Below are positions 45,682-53,470 of a stretch of DNA of 64,000 nucleotides, in pieces. Under the pieces are notes generated by a model. The model was not told where the DNA came from, did no database searches, and saw nothing but the letters and a program-made list of their open reading frames with translations. The translations under genes and the position numbers were made by a program. This DNA comes from JABDMH01 sp965222645 (lineage in GTDB: Bacteria; Bacteroidota; Bacteroidia; Chitinophagales; Saprospiraceae). How positions within the stretch are numbered: the stretch's first letter is position 1; every line of letters begins with the position of its first letter. The stretch lies in assembly GCA_965222645.1 (NCBI GenBank), contig OZ244968.1, positions 1,364,001 through 1,428,000 on the forward strand, written 5' to 3'.

Positions 45682-47097
45682 CTACCCCAATAAATCGTTC
45701 CAGTAAGGGATCGGCTGAAAAATCCCTCCACTGTGTTTGAAGAAGTCCGCTCCTGTCTCGTAAAGCCCGTCTCTGCTCATCACCCACTTTTCTTTACCCA
45801 TCGGATGATACTTCTCGATAAGTCCTTCCCAGTCTTTATAGTTTTGCCATCCATTGGTCTCTTGCATGCCCATATTCCAACCCGGAAAAGCCGGTAGACG
45901 GGCAGCGACAATTTTATTCCACTCTACCAGGATCGGATTGACGGTCAGATCTGCACAAAAGCAAGGAACGTTGCGCTCATAGGCAGCTTGTGCAATTTTT
46001 ATGGTCATGCTCATAGTCTTGGCAATTGACTTGACAGCTATGGCATTATAACCTTGTTCGATCCGATTGATAGCCTCCTCCTCGGTATGGGCACTTTCGT
46101 CGGCTGCCACCCTTGGGCCCCGGGCTACAATCTGGCTAACATCCTCCTGATTGCGCTCGCCGAAAGGTTCTTCCAGGACAGCGATTTGATCGAGTGCGCC
46201 AATTTTTTCCGCGTAGTCTAAGAACTCGAGTAAATAATCATGTCGGTCGTAGCGACCATTGGCATCAAAATAGTACGGGATTTTGCCATTGGGTGAGTGC
46301 GGCGTTTCATAGTGACCGATTGCGTCGTGGATCGCTTTTAAAAAAGCTTTGTCTTTTTCGAGCATGACCTTCTGATTGCCAGGAGCCCCGATTTTGATTT
46401 TCATGATAAAAAATCCATCATCGGCCAGTTTTTTTATAACATCGATAGATGTACCGTATGTAAGGGCTGGTATACTCACCACATGAGAATTTCTTGCAGA
46501 CAATCCCTGTTTATATTTAGTAGGTATCAACTGATCAAAATCAGTAAAACCATTTATTTTAGCATAAAGCAACCACGCAGCATTATCAACTGCCACCAGT
46601 GGATTTAACGCGAATGTCTTTCGCAAATCTTTTTGCCCCGTTATCCTTTTTCCATAATCCAATAGCTCCTCGAGAATCTCATCTAGCATCACCATCGGTG
46701 ATAAAAATTGCTGTCCTTTGATCATTTGCAAGGCACGCTCCGTTATGGTGTACATCATAGCATTGCCGCCTGTTTCAGAAGTGACATCAGCTACCCTCGC
46801 ATCGCACCACAACGGATTCTGCACCCCCAGGCCCACCGCAGTGTGACCTTCCGCACTGACCAACTTGGTTCCGATTTGCCACAGATCATTGGTAGCACTT
46901 CCCTTAAATCCAAAGGGTTGTTTCAGTACCTCCCGAACAAAAGTGGTATTGTAATTCGCAACGCGAAAGTATTTAGGTATCTCATTTTGCATACGATTTC
47001 CGGTTTTTGTGATACAAGCCCCCATAGACATGGCAGCCAGGGAAGAAGATGATTTTTTAACAAATTCCCGCCGGGTCCAGCACTTATTTCGATTCAT
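45682..47097 (-). CDS. Enolase-superfamily (mandelate racemase-like) protein with export signal
   Basis: 471 residues, longer than usual because of an N-terminal signal region (NRNKCWTRREFVKKSSSSLA, a twin-arginine-like motif R-R-E-F). Superfamily residues: Lys pair in FFIMKIKIGAPGNQK, Asp in YYFDANGRYDRHDYL, Glu in IAVLEEPFGE and AADESAHTEEEA, and KSIAKTMSMTIKIA. These ligate Mg2+ and act on a carboxylate substrate as racemase, dehydratase or cycloisomerase. The specific reaction is not clear. Export of such an enzyme is unusual. Gene stands alone. Confidence 0.85.
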   Translation of the reverse strand: MNRNKCWTRREFVKKSSSSLAAMSMGACITKTGNRMQNEIPKYFRVANYNTTFVREVLKQPFGFKGSATNDLWQIGTKLVSAEGHTAVGLGVQNPLWCDARVADVTSETGGNAMMYTITERALQMIKGQQFLSPMVMLDEILEELLDYGKRITGQKDLRKTFALNPLVAVDNAAWLLYAKINGFTDFDQLIPTKYKQGLSARNSHVVSIPALTYGTSIDVIKKLADDGFFIMKIKIGAPGNQKVMLEKDKAFLKAIHDAIGHYETPHSPNGKIPYYFDANGRYDRHDYLLEFLDYAEKIGALDQIAVLEEPFGERNQEDVSQIVARGPRVAADESAHTEEEAINRIEQGYNAIAVKSIAKTMSMTIKIAQAAYERNVPCFCADLTVNPILVEWNKIVAARLPAFPGWNMGMQETNGWQNYKDWEGLIEKYHPMGKEKWVMSRDGLYETGADFFKHSGGIFQPIPYWNDLLG

Positions 47098-47342
47098 TGA
47101 TTTCCAGCTTGTTCCAGTTTGTATGATTGAGCAAAGTCGTTCGTAGTAGGCGTTTATGAACAGAAGTCCTTTCTGACTTCAAATAAATAAAACAAGTGAG
47201 ACGAAAATTAGGAAAAGAAATTATAATCATGAAATGCTAGTGCTGCACTAGCTGTTCAACTATTTATCTTTACTATTCCCACTCCACACATTCATTATAC
47301 CAGCGGATCTCCTCGCAAACTTCACCAATTCTTAGAAAAAGA
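47098..47342. other. Intergenic region upstream of the enolase-superfamily gene
   Basis: No gene is visible. It contains the palindrome at 47237-47251 and AT-rich sequence. Together with the SRP RNA next to it, this accounts for the gap between 47097 and the pseudouridine synthase gene. Confidence 0.6.
47237..47251. promoter_or_regulatory. Palindrome CTAGTGC-T-GCACTAG upstream of the enolase-superfamily gene
   Basis: A perfect 7-bp inverted repeat with a single-base centre, 140 bp upstream of the start at 47097. It could be an operator. The same heptamer pair occurs at 30754-30767 in the miaE stop region, so it might instead be a general motif of this genome. Confidence 0.35.
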
Positions 47343-47433
47343 GTGAGAAATCATACCGGTCGCTACAACCTCCTACCCTTGCTGCATTTCTGCCCTGGGG
47401 GAGTTTAAAGGGAGCTGACCGTACAACCCTCAC
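47343..47433 (-). ncRNA. ffs: Signal recognition particle RNA (4.5S-like)
   Basis: Read on the minus strand, the core is CCCCCAGGGCAGAAATGCAG followed by CAAGGGTAGGAGG. This fits the SRP RNA hairpin: CAGG...AGCA internal loop, a GCA/TGC stem and a GAAA tetraloop (GNRA class) instead of the common GGAA. Flanks pair further: CTCCC with AGGAG, ACGGTC with GACCGGT and GTGAG with CTCAC at the ends given. RNA binds Ffh and guides membrane protein targeting. A TACCTTTA box on the minus strand at 47442-47449, about 7-10 bp before the 5' end, fits a Bacteroidota -7 element. Exact ends are estimated from pairing. Confidence 0.82.
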
Positions 47434-47470
47434 TCAGGGAGTAAAGGTATAATTTATCTGGTTTAAGGTC

Positions 47471-48166
47471 TCATGGACGGGCCACAAAATGATGCCAGGG
47501 GTGACCATCTGGCATGGGGGCTTCCACCCGGATCTTCACCTTTTTCACAGGATGGGTAAACTCCAAAGACCGGCAGTGAAGGGCAATCGCATTGGGATCA
47601 CCTTGTGAACCTCCGTATTTCACATCTCCCAGAATGGGTGCACCTAACTTTTGCATCGCTACCCTCAACTGATGTGACCGGCCGGTTACCGGTATCAACT
47701 GGACCAGAATCCATCCCTCTTTCCTTTCTAATAGCCGGAATAGAGTTACAGCTTCTTTACTCCCCTTTTTCCCTATAGGTACGATCTTGACCCTGTTGCT
47801 TTTGCGATCCTTCCACAATGTATGTTTGATTTCACCTTCTTCGCGGAATAGATGGCAATCACTTATTGCCCAATATTCTTTGCTGACCAATCGCTCTGCC
47901 AGCATCCCATTTATACGGGTCAGCGCCTTGCTGGTCCTTGCCATCATGAGGACTCCGGAAACCGGCCTGTCGAGACGATGACATAAACCGAGGAAGACCT
48001 CGCCCGGCTTGTCGTATTTGACCTTAATGTATTGTTTGCAATATTCAACAATCGGCTTGTCACCGGTTTTGTCTCCCTGTGACAAGTAGCCAGCCGGCTT
48101 ATTGACCACCAGCAAATGGTTATCTTCGTAAAGAGGAACAACGGGATTTTCACTAAAATGTGACAT
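47471..48166 (-). CDS. RluA-family pseudouridine synthase
   Basis: 231 residues from ATG 48166; an upstream in-frame start at 48202 would run into the mqnD gene and is not needed for the fold. NHLLVVNKPAGYLSQGDKTG is the N-terminal part of the catalytic domain, and GLCHRLDRPVSGVLMMARTS holds the catalytic Asp (HRLD). RSHQLRVAMQKLGAPILGDV completes the family. It converts uridine to pseudouridine in rRNA or tRNA; without an S4 domain the target cannot be assigned. Starts only 2 bp from the divergent mqnD start. Confidence 0.93.
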   Translation of the reverse strand: MSHFSENPVVPLYEDNHLLVVNKPAGYLSQGDKTGDKPIVEYCKQYIKVKYDKPGEVFLGLCHRLDRPVSGVLMMARTSKALTRINGMLAERLVSKEYWAISDCHLFREEGEIKHTLWKDRKSNRVKIVPIGKKGSKEAVTLFRLLERKEGWILVQLIPVTGRSHQLRVAMQKLGAPILGDVKYGGSQGDPNAIALHCRSLEFTHPVKKVKIRVEAPMPDGHPWHHFVARP

Positions 48167-48168
48167 AT

Positions 48169-48996
48169 ATGAAATTGTCTCTCGGTTTTTCACCTTGTCC
48201 AAATGACACCTTTATCTTTTACGCCCTTGTCCGCCAAAAGATTCCAAGCAAATTTACTTTTGATTTGGTGATCGAAGATGTAGAAAAACTCAATCAGCGG
48301 GCCTATGATTCTGCACTGGATTTTACAAAGATTAGTTTTAATGCCTTTCTGGACCTGACCAATCAATATATTCTGTTGAGTAGCGGAGCTGCTTTGGGGC
48401 GCAATTGTGGTCCGTTACTGATTTCACATCGTCCGGTGGATCTTGTGGATTTGACCAATGCCACAATTGCTATCCCTGGTGAAAAAACCACCGCAAACTT
48501 CCTCCTCGATTGTTACCTGCCTTTTCCGGTCACAAAGAAAATAGTCCCATTCGATCAAATTGAGGATCTTTTGGGCTCAAGGCAGGTCGATGCTGGTGTG
48601 ATCATCCACGAAAATCGATTTACATACCGGGAAAAAGGTCTTGTGCTGATCAAAGATCTCGGCGTTTATTGGGAGGAATCTACTGCGAACCCCATCCCGC
48701 TGGGTGGTATCATAGGGCGCAGAGAGCTCCCGGCTGCTATTCTGACGCAGGTTGATGAGCTCATCAGACAAAGCGTACAATACGCATGGTCCCACAAAGA
48801 AGAAGTATTGCCCTTTGTCAGGCAATATGCTCAGGAAATGGAGGAATCAGTAATGATGAATCACATCAATCTCTATGTCAATGAGTTTTCACGGGATTTA
48901 GGTGTTTTAGGCCGGTCAGCTATTGACAAACTATTTGATAAGGCGCTTCAGCAAGAAAGGATAGAAAGCCTTCCGCTAGAAGACTACATCCTTTGA
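48169..48996 (+). CDS. mqnD: 1,4-dihydroxy-6-naphthoate synthase (futalosine pathway)
   Basis: 275 residues from ATG 48169. KLSLGFSPCPNDTFIFYALV is the MqnD-type start, and NQRAYDSALDFTKISFNAFL and SSGAALGRNCGPLL follow as in the family. Fold is of the periplasmic-binding type but cytoplasmic in use. The enzyme converts a cyclic dehypoxanthine futalosine to dihydroxynaphthoate in menaquinone synthesis. Other mqn genes are not in the window. Start is 2 bp from that of the divergent pseudouridine synthase. Confidence 0.93.
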   Translation: MKLSLGFSPCPNDTFIFYALVRQKIPSKFTFDLVIEDVEKLNQRAYDSALDFTKISFNAFLDLTNQYILLSSGAALGRNCGPLLISHRPVDLVDLTNATIAIPGEKTTANFLLDCYLPFPVTKKIVPFDQIEDLLGSRQVDAGVIIHENRFTYREKGLVLIKDLGVYWEESTANPIPLGGIIGRRELPAAILTQVDELIRQSVQYAWSHKEEVLPFVRQYAQEMEESVMMNHINLYVNEFSRDLGVLGRSAIDKLFDKALQQERIESLPLEDYIL

Positions 48997-49110
48997 CAAG
49001 GGGGAGAACCATAACAGTTGTCAACCCATCCCTGAGCTTTTTCCTCGCCCTTGATTATCAACCAAATAGGCTCTTTTTAGGTCTTTGAGAAATAATACTT
49101 TCAAGAGATC
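48997..49110. other. Intergenic stretch downstream of mqnD
   Basis: No gene or clear structural element is seen in this short stretch. It lies before the small minus-strand frame at 49111-49290. Confidence 0.5.
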
Positions 49111-49290
49111 TTATCGGGTACTTTTAAGGGACTTTATGGGGTTGGAATCTATCTGATGAGCAGCTTCATCTTCAGCCTTCCTGGCTGTCCATATCGCCCT
49201 GATTTGACAGTTTTCACAACGTTTAGGGTCCGCCTTCTCGATCAGAATGCGTCGACATGAAAACCCTGTAAATACCTGTTTCCCTCTCAT
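49111..49290 (-). CDS. Doubtful 59-residue protein with Cys motif
   Basis: Open from ATG 49290 to a TAA at 49111-49113. It reads MRGKQVFTGFSCRRILIEKA then DPKRCENCQIRAIWT, with a CENC motif and an extra Cys near 12, which could bind zinc. No family was recognised. The composition (charged, balanced) looks coding, but evidence is weak. Confidence 0.3.
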   Translation of the reverse strand: MRGKQVFTGFSCRRILIEKADPKRCENCQIRAIWTARKAEDEAAHQIDSNPIKSLKSTR

Positions 49291-49338
49291 TACAGATTTC
49301 TATAACTCATTGATGCCTGAAAAATTTACACTTACATA

Positions 49339-49369
49339 TTGTACATTTTTATAATTTGTATTATATTTG
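49339..49369 (+). promoter_or_regulatory. Bacteroidota-type promoter (TTG-N20-TATATTTG)
   Basis: TATATTTG at 49362-49369 matches the TAnnTTTG -7 element of this phylum, and TTG at 49339-49341 sits 20 bp upstream, as expected for the -33 element. This is the clearest promoter in the window. It points at the short RNA that ends at the terminator near 49440. Confidence 0.75.
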
Positions 49370-49374
49370 CCCCG

Positions 49375-49440
49375 GTGTAAGTTTTGGTTATTAAATAATC
49401 AATCGGTTTTTGCTCGTGAAAAGTCACGAGCTTTTTTTTT
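49375..49440 (+). ncRNA. Probable small RNA with intrinsic terminator
   Basis: About 66 nt from the predicted start (7 bp after the promoter) to the terminator: GCTCGTGA (49412-49419), loop AAAG, TCACGAGC (49424-49431), then a run of nine T to 49440. No open frame of useful size is present. The body contains TTGGTTATTAAATAATCAAT, itself partly self-complementary (TTATT/AATAA, GATTAT), so two hairpins may form. No homologous RNA family was recognised; SRP, 6S and tmRNA are excluded by size and motif. Confidence 0.65.
49412..49440 (+). terminator. Rho-independent terminator
   Basis: 8-bp perfect stem with a 4-nt loop and nine T; it ends the short RNA described at 49375-49440. Confidence 0.85.
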
Positions 49441-49875
49441 GCCTATCCTGCCGATTCGTTTCGATGTCGGGTCTCGCTTCACCTGATCTCACACTGTTCG
49501 ATGAATGGGTTCTCCCCCCGGGCTGATTCCCTGAGATAGGAGATTGTTGAGTCGTAAGTCTTGATTCCTTCGATCGCACTACTCGCCCTAGCCCCTAAAG
49601 AAGAGGCCTCGTCCAGATGTAGGGAGCCTTTCATGAGTACTAAAACTCAGGATCCAAACAGGTCCCAAAAATTTCTGAGGCTGGCCTCAACCGCTGGACT
49701 ATCTGGTAATCAGCAAGGTAGCTTAATTTTGCCGGGAAGGGCAAGTGCACTGCCACTAAACTTTTTAGTGGCAATTGTTTCATTTTACCCCTAATCTTAC
49801 TAACTTGGGGTCAATGGAGCGATTGACTCACAACATCCATAATTTCATTTATCATTCCTTAAATATAGACTGCGT
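49441..49875. other. Intergenic region before the HTH gene
   Basis: No gene is convincing. A 10-bp perfect hairpin (TGCCACTAAA at 49751-49760, TTTAGTGGCA at 49764-49773) is followed by only interrupted T residues and may be an attenuator or operator. A 77-residue plus-strand frame at 49561-49794 runs through this hairpin and has no family features. Confidence 0.55.
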
Positions 49876-50145
49876 ATGAATATTACATTCGAAGAGCTTC
49901 GTCGCGTGAAGCATAGTTTACCCACTGGAAGCATTAGCAGAATAGCGAGAGAATTATCTCTATCAGAACAGACAGTAAGAAACTACTTCGGCGCGGCCAA
50001 GTACGGCGAAGGTACTCCTGTAGATAGACATATTCAGCCTGGCCCAAATGGTGGAATCGTTCACCTGAAAGATACAACCATTTTAGACCTGGCGAGAAAA
50101 ATCATCAGTGAGAGCAGGGACGCAATCACTGCCCAAACCAATTGA
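49876..50145 (+). CDS. Small helix-turn-helix DNA-binding protein
   Basis: 89 residues. The first half reads MNITFEELRRVKHSLPTGSI then SRIARELSLSEQTVRNYFGA, a classic HTH in which SLSEQTVRNYFG is the recognition helix. The second half (HIQPGPNGGIVHLKDTTILD then LARKIISES) looks like a short dimer or wing region. It probably binds DNA as a regulator or nucleoid-type protein. It is followed by its own terminator, and a hairpin lies 100 bp upstream. Confidence 0.75.
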   Translation: MNITFEELRRVKHSLPTGSISRIARELSLSEQTVRNYFGAAKYGEGTPVDRHIQPGPNGGIVHLKDTTILDLARKIISESRDAITAQTN

Positions 50146-50156
50146 GAGTAATTGAA

Positions 50157-50186
50157 GGTCACTATTTTTTTAGTGGCCTTTTTTTT
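50157..50186 (+). terminator. Rho-independent terminator after the HTH gene
   Basis: GGTCACTA (50157-50164), loop of six T, TAGTGGCC (50171-50178) with one G-T pair, then eight T. Located 12 bp after the HTH stop codon. Confidence 0.85.
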
Positions 50187-50223
50187 CGGTATCAATGAAT
50201 CAACCCATGGAGGTTGATGTGCT

Positions 50224-50562
50224 TTAGGGTATGTTTTTTCTCACATGGATCTCCGTCAATGGGATAATCAATACCACTCCAATGGTAATGCCTATCCCCG
50301 TCAATAAAAATGCTGTCTGAGATTTCAAGAATAAAAAACAAGCGGCCTGGAAAACATTTAGTCCAATCGATATAAGAAGCAAAAGAGTGGAAGAAAAATC
50401 ATTGGCCATTTTCCATGCCTGTTCACTCGACATTGACCTCTTGGTTCGATACCCGTAATAGTGATTTATTTTTCTTGGCGGGTAAGCTTTAAATATACCC
50501 GCAATCAATAAAAGCAGCGGACTCAAAAGTAAATACATGCTTACTACTCCAAAAGTTGACAT
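50224..50562 (-). CDS. SdpI-family membrane protein
   Basis: 112 residues with three membrane segments (about 7-25, 55-72, 80-100). PPRKINHYYGYRTKRSMSSE then QAWKMAN in the middle is the family signature (Y-G-x-R-T/S and W-x-x-A-N). SdpI gives immunity to the SdpC toxin in Bacillus, but in other phyla the role is unknown. It lies alone here without a toxin or regulator gene. Confidence 0.9.
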   Translation of the reverse strand: MSTFGVVSMYLLLSPLLLLIAGIFKAYPPRKINHYYGYRTKRSMSSEQAWKMANDFSSTLLLLISIGLNVFQAACFLFLKSQTAFLLTGIGITIGVVLIIPLTEIHVRKNIP

Positions 50563-50932
50563 AGGAATTACTTGATGTTGATATTTGGATAGTCTAAGAT
50601 AATCACTAAATAGTTCTAGACGCTACGCTTCATAATGTTTTACCTCCAATCTGCTAACCCTTCAAAAAGAAGGTATCCCAGCAACCCGGTTGAGGATTAG
50701 GCGCCCTATCATTACAAAGATCCCTCAGGCAAAATGACTCTAACATTCGTGTGATAGATCTAATATTTGAAGAAATTGATCGATCTATGCTGAAATATAT
50801 TCGACAGACTTCACAATGTATTCATATGCACTCTGGTTATTATTTCGTGAAGATTAACGAAAGACCTAGCCGATCCCGGCACTATTGCATTTCTCATTTC
50901 GGATCGATCCTTGATTAGTAGGTATTCTGTAC
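50563..50932. other. Intergenic region before the MATE gene
   Basis: Divergent promoters for SdpI and MATE are expected here. No RNA gene, riboswitch-like fold or coding frame was found. Confidence 0.55.
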
Positions 50933-52291
50933 ATGACTCAATCAAAACAATTCGGCTCTGAACCCATCGGGAGATTGCTGCGCAAACAGGCTATCCCTGC
51001 TTCTATCGGTATCCTGATCATGTCCATATATGGAATCGTTGATACCATCTTTGTCGGCAGGTGGGTAGGTGCGATGGGGATTGGGGCTATTACCGTGGTC
51101 ATGCCTATTACCTTCCTGATCGGAGCAATTGGAATGTCGATTGGAGTGGGAGGAGCTTCGATTATTTCACGCGCATTTGGAGAAGGTAATGAGGACCGGG
51201 CAAATTTGACTTTTGGAAATCAGGTGGTTATGACTCTGGGACTTGCGATAATTTCAACCGTTCTGGGTGCAATCATCATGGAGCCTTTACTCAAACTCTT
51301 TGGCGGAAAAGGAGAAATACTGCCATATGCCAGGGATTACTTCAAAATCACTTTGATAGGGATCCCCTTTCTGGCATGGGCCATGATGTCTAATAATATC
51401 ATTCGGGCAGAAGGGTTCCCAAAATTAGCGATGTACACATTGATTGTACCGGCAGTCGCCAATCTGATCTTAGATCCGGTTTTGATCGTTGGTTTTGATA
51501 TGGGCATTGAAGGTGCAGCTTGGGCTACAGCTCTCGGATATATGTCAAGTGGCTTCTATGCCCTTCACTATTTCATTTTTGGAAAATCGCACTTAAAAAT
51601 AAAAAATGATCAGCTCAAACTGCGAAAAGACATCGTAGGCGAAATCTCTGCTATTGGTGCAGTCACATTGGCCCGGCAAGGTACGATCAGTGTTTTATAT
51701 ATCGTGTTAAATAATGCCTTATTTAGATACGGCGGAGAATTGAGTATTTCCACATGGGGAATTATTAACCGGGTGATGATGTTTGCCAATTTTCCCGTAT
51801 TGGGAATTACCCAGGGCTTTGTGCCGATTGCTGGATATAATTACGGGGCAAAACTCTGGCCACGGGTTAAGCAGGTAATTAATAATGCTTTAAAATACGG
51901 CACAGTCATTTCTTTCAGCTTATTCTGTATCATTATGATTTTCGCCGTACCCTTTGTGAAGATTTTCACCCTGGACGAAGATTTAATTGCTCAGACACCT
52001 TATGCGTTGCGGATCGTATTTTTGGCCACTCCACTAATCGTCATCCAGCTTATCGGATCGGCTTACTTTCAGGCCATTGGGAAAGCCAAGCCGGCTCTTT
52101 TTTTGGCACTTACCAAACAAGGTATCTTTCTCATTCCTCTCATACTTACCCTGCCACTTTTGTTTGGGTTAAATGGAGTCTGGATTTCTTTTCCTATTGC
52201 AGACTTGTGTGCTGCAGCAATAAGTTTTTGGTACCTAAAAAAAGCGACATCACAAGAAAGAATGATCCCAGGCACAGCTGATACTGCTTGA
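50933..52291 (+). CDS. MATE-family efflux transporter
   Basis: 452 residues with about twelve membrane segments. The two MatE halves are seen: LLRKQAIPASIGILIMSIYG, IVDTIFVGRWVGAMGIGAIT, MSIGVGGASIISRAFGEGNE in the first half, ARQGTISVLYIVLNNALF and PIAGYNYGAKLWPRVKQVIN in the second. It exports drugs or other cationic compounds using Na+ or H+. Single gene; convergent with the DMT transporter (18 bp). Confidence 0.95.
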   Translation: MTQSKQFGSEPIGRLLRKQAIPASIGILIMSIYGIVDTIFVGRWVGAMGIGAITVVMPITFLIGAIGMSIGVGGASIISRAFGEGNEDRANLTFGNQVVMTLGLAIISTVLGAIIMEPLLKLFGGKGEILPYARDYFKITLIGIPFLAWAMMSNNIIRAEGFPKLAMYTLIVPAVANLILDPVLIVGFDMGIEGAAWATALGYMSSGFYALHYFIFGKSHLKIKNDQLKLRKDIVGEISAIGAVTLARQGTISVLYIVLNNALFRYGGELSISTWGIINRVMMFANFPVLGITQGFVPIAGYNYGAKLWPRVKQVINNALKYGTVISFSLFCIIMIFAVPFVKIFTLDEDLIAQTPYALRIVFLATPLIVIQLIGSAYFQAIGKAKPALFLALTKQGIFLIPLILTLPLLFGLNGVWISFPIADLCAAAISFWYLKKATSQERMIPGTADTA

Positions 52292-52309
52292 GCTTGAGAT
52301 CAATAAAAC

Positions 52310-53224
52310 CTACTTCTTTCGGAGCTCAATACTTACCACTGTCACACCGGCGATCACAAGGAGTCCTCCCGCTATTTGACCCAGGTCCAATCGTTCATCG
52401 AGAAACCAGTAAGCCAAACTAATCGTAAAGACAGGCCCAATGCTGGCGAGGATTGCAGAACGTGTAGCTCCCAGGTAGGCAATCGAGTAATTGACCAGGT
52501 ACGATGGCAACACAGTCGCTAGGATTGCCATTCCGGTTGCATACAGATACACAGGCAAAGGCCATGTGAAGATTCCCTCGACCGGCTGCAACAGAAGAAA
52601 ATGGAAGATCACAAATAAACAGGCCAGGATCATCGATATGCTTGTAAATCGCAGAGTCCCAAAAATAGGGAGTAACCACTGACTCATCACGAGAGAAGCA
52701 GCAAAGGAAAGTGCACATGTAATGATCAGAAAGACTCCCCACCAGAATGAAGAATCTGTTGAGAAACTATTTATTCTGTCGCCAAATACAAAAACTAAAC
52801 CCAGATATGAAATTACGATGGCACCCCATTGCAACGGACTAATCCGCTCCCTAAAGACGAAAAAACTGATTACGGCGATAAAAGTGGGATAAATAAATAA
52901 AACGAGACGTTCTATACTTGCATCGATATATTTCAGTCCTGAAAAGTCAAGTAAACTTGCCAGGTAATACCCTGAAAACGCCACAGCTATCAATCCAAGC
53001 CAACTCTTAAAGGATACAATTTTGCGTTGCTTAAACGCCTCCTTACGTCTCAAGCGATTCAGAATAAAAACATAAAATGGCAGTGCAAATACCATCCTAA
53101 GCAGAAGCAGAGACAAGGTATCGATATCATATTGATAGGCCAATTTGACAAAAATGACTTTGGTGGAGAAAAAAAGAGCTCCTACCAAAGCCAGCACCAC
53201 ACCCAATGCCTTTCCCCTTTCCAT
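52310..53224 (-). CDS. DMT-superfamily transporter (EamA type)
   Basis: 304 residues with about ten membrane segments in two EamA repeats: GVVLALVGALFFSTKVIFVK then LAYQYDIDTL, and GVFLIITCALSFAASLVMSQ. The final GATRSAILASIGPVFTISLA followed by YWFLDERLDLGQIAGGLLVI is typical. Substrate unknown; the family includes amino acid, nucleotide sugar and drug exporters. Confidence 0.93.
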   Translation of the reverse strand: MERGKALGVVLALVGALFFSTKVIFVKLAYQYDIDTLSLLLLRMVFALPFYVFILNRLRRKEAFKQRKIVSFKSWLGLIAVAFSGYYLASLLDFSGLKYIDASIERLVLFIYPTFIAVISFFVFRERISPLQWGAIVISYLGLVFVFGDRINSFSTDSSFWWGVFLIITCALSFAASLVMSQWLLPIFGTLRFTSISMILACLFVIFHFLLLQPVEGIFTWPLPVYLYATGMAILATVLPSYLVNYSIAYLGATRSAILASIGPVFTISLAYWFLDERLDLGQIAGGLLVIAGVTVVSIELRKK

Positions 53225-53262
53225 TTGGGCAGAAAAGTACAGACAGTTCGACTACTAATGGC

Positions 53263-53470
53263 ACTAATTACAGGAGGACTTACGAAATCTAAATCTTTGG
53301 TAAGTCGAGTTTCTTCAGCCAAGGATTTTTTTCACTTTAGGAATTTTTGCTACTCTGTACTGGATATCAATAGATGGAGGGACACAAAAATATCCCTGCC
53401 TGGCTTATCTCCTGACAGACAGGGCCAAAAAAGCCATTTTTGATTTGGCAACGTTCTCGAGGGCGTTAGT
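53263..53470. mobile_element. MITE-like element, second copy of the 18.4-kb family
   Basis: It shares GCCATTTTTGATTTGGCAAC and the nearby GCCAAAA with the element at 18413-18578. Ends are imperfect inverted repeats: ACTAA followed by AGGACTTACGAAATC on the left, and the reverse complement of the right reads ACTAA followed by AGAACGTTGCCAAATC. It is about 208 bp with no coding capacity. Its right end covers the last codons and stop codon of the outer-membrane gene at 53466. Confidence 0.6.

Noticed and set aside
49561..49794. 77-residue frame on the plus strand
   Set aside because: It contains a strong hairpin, has no family likeness and its residue composition looks random.
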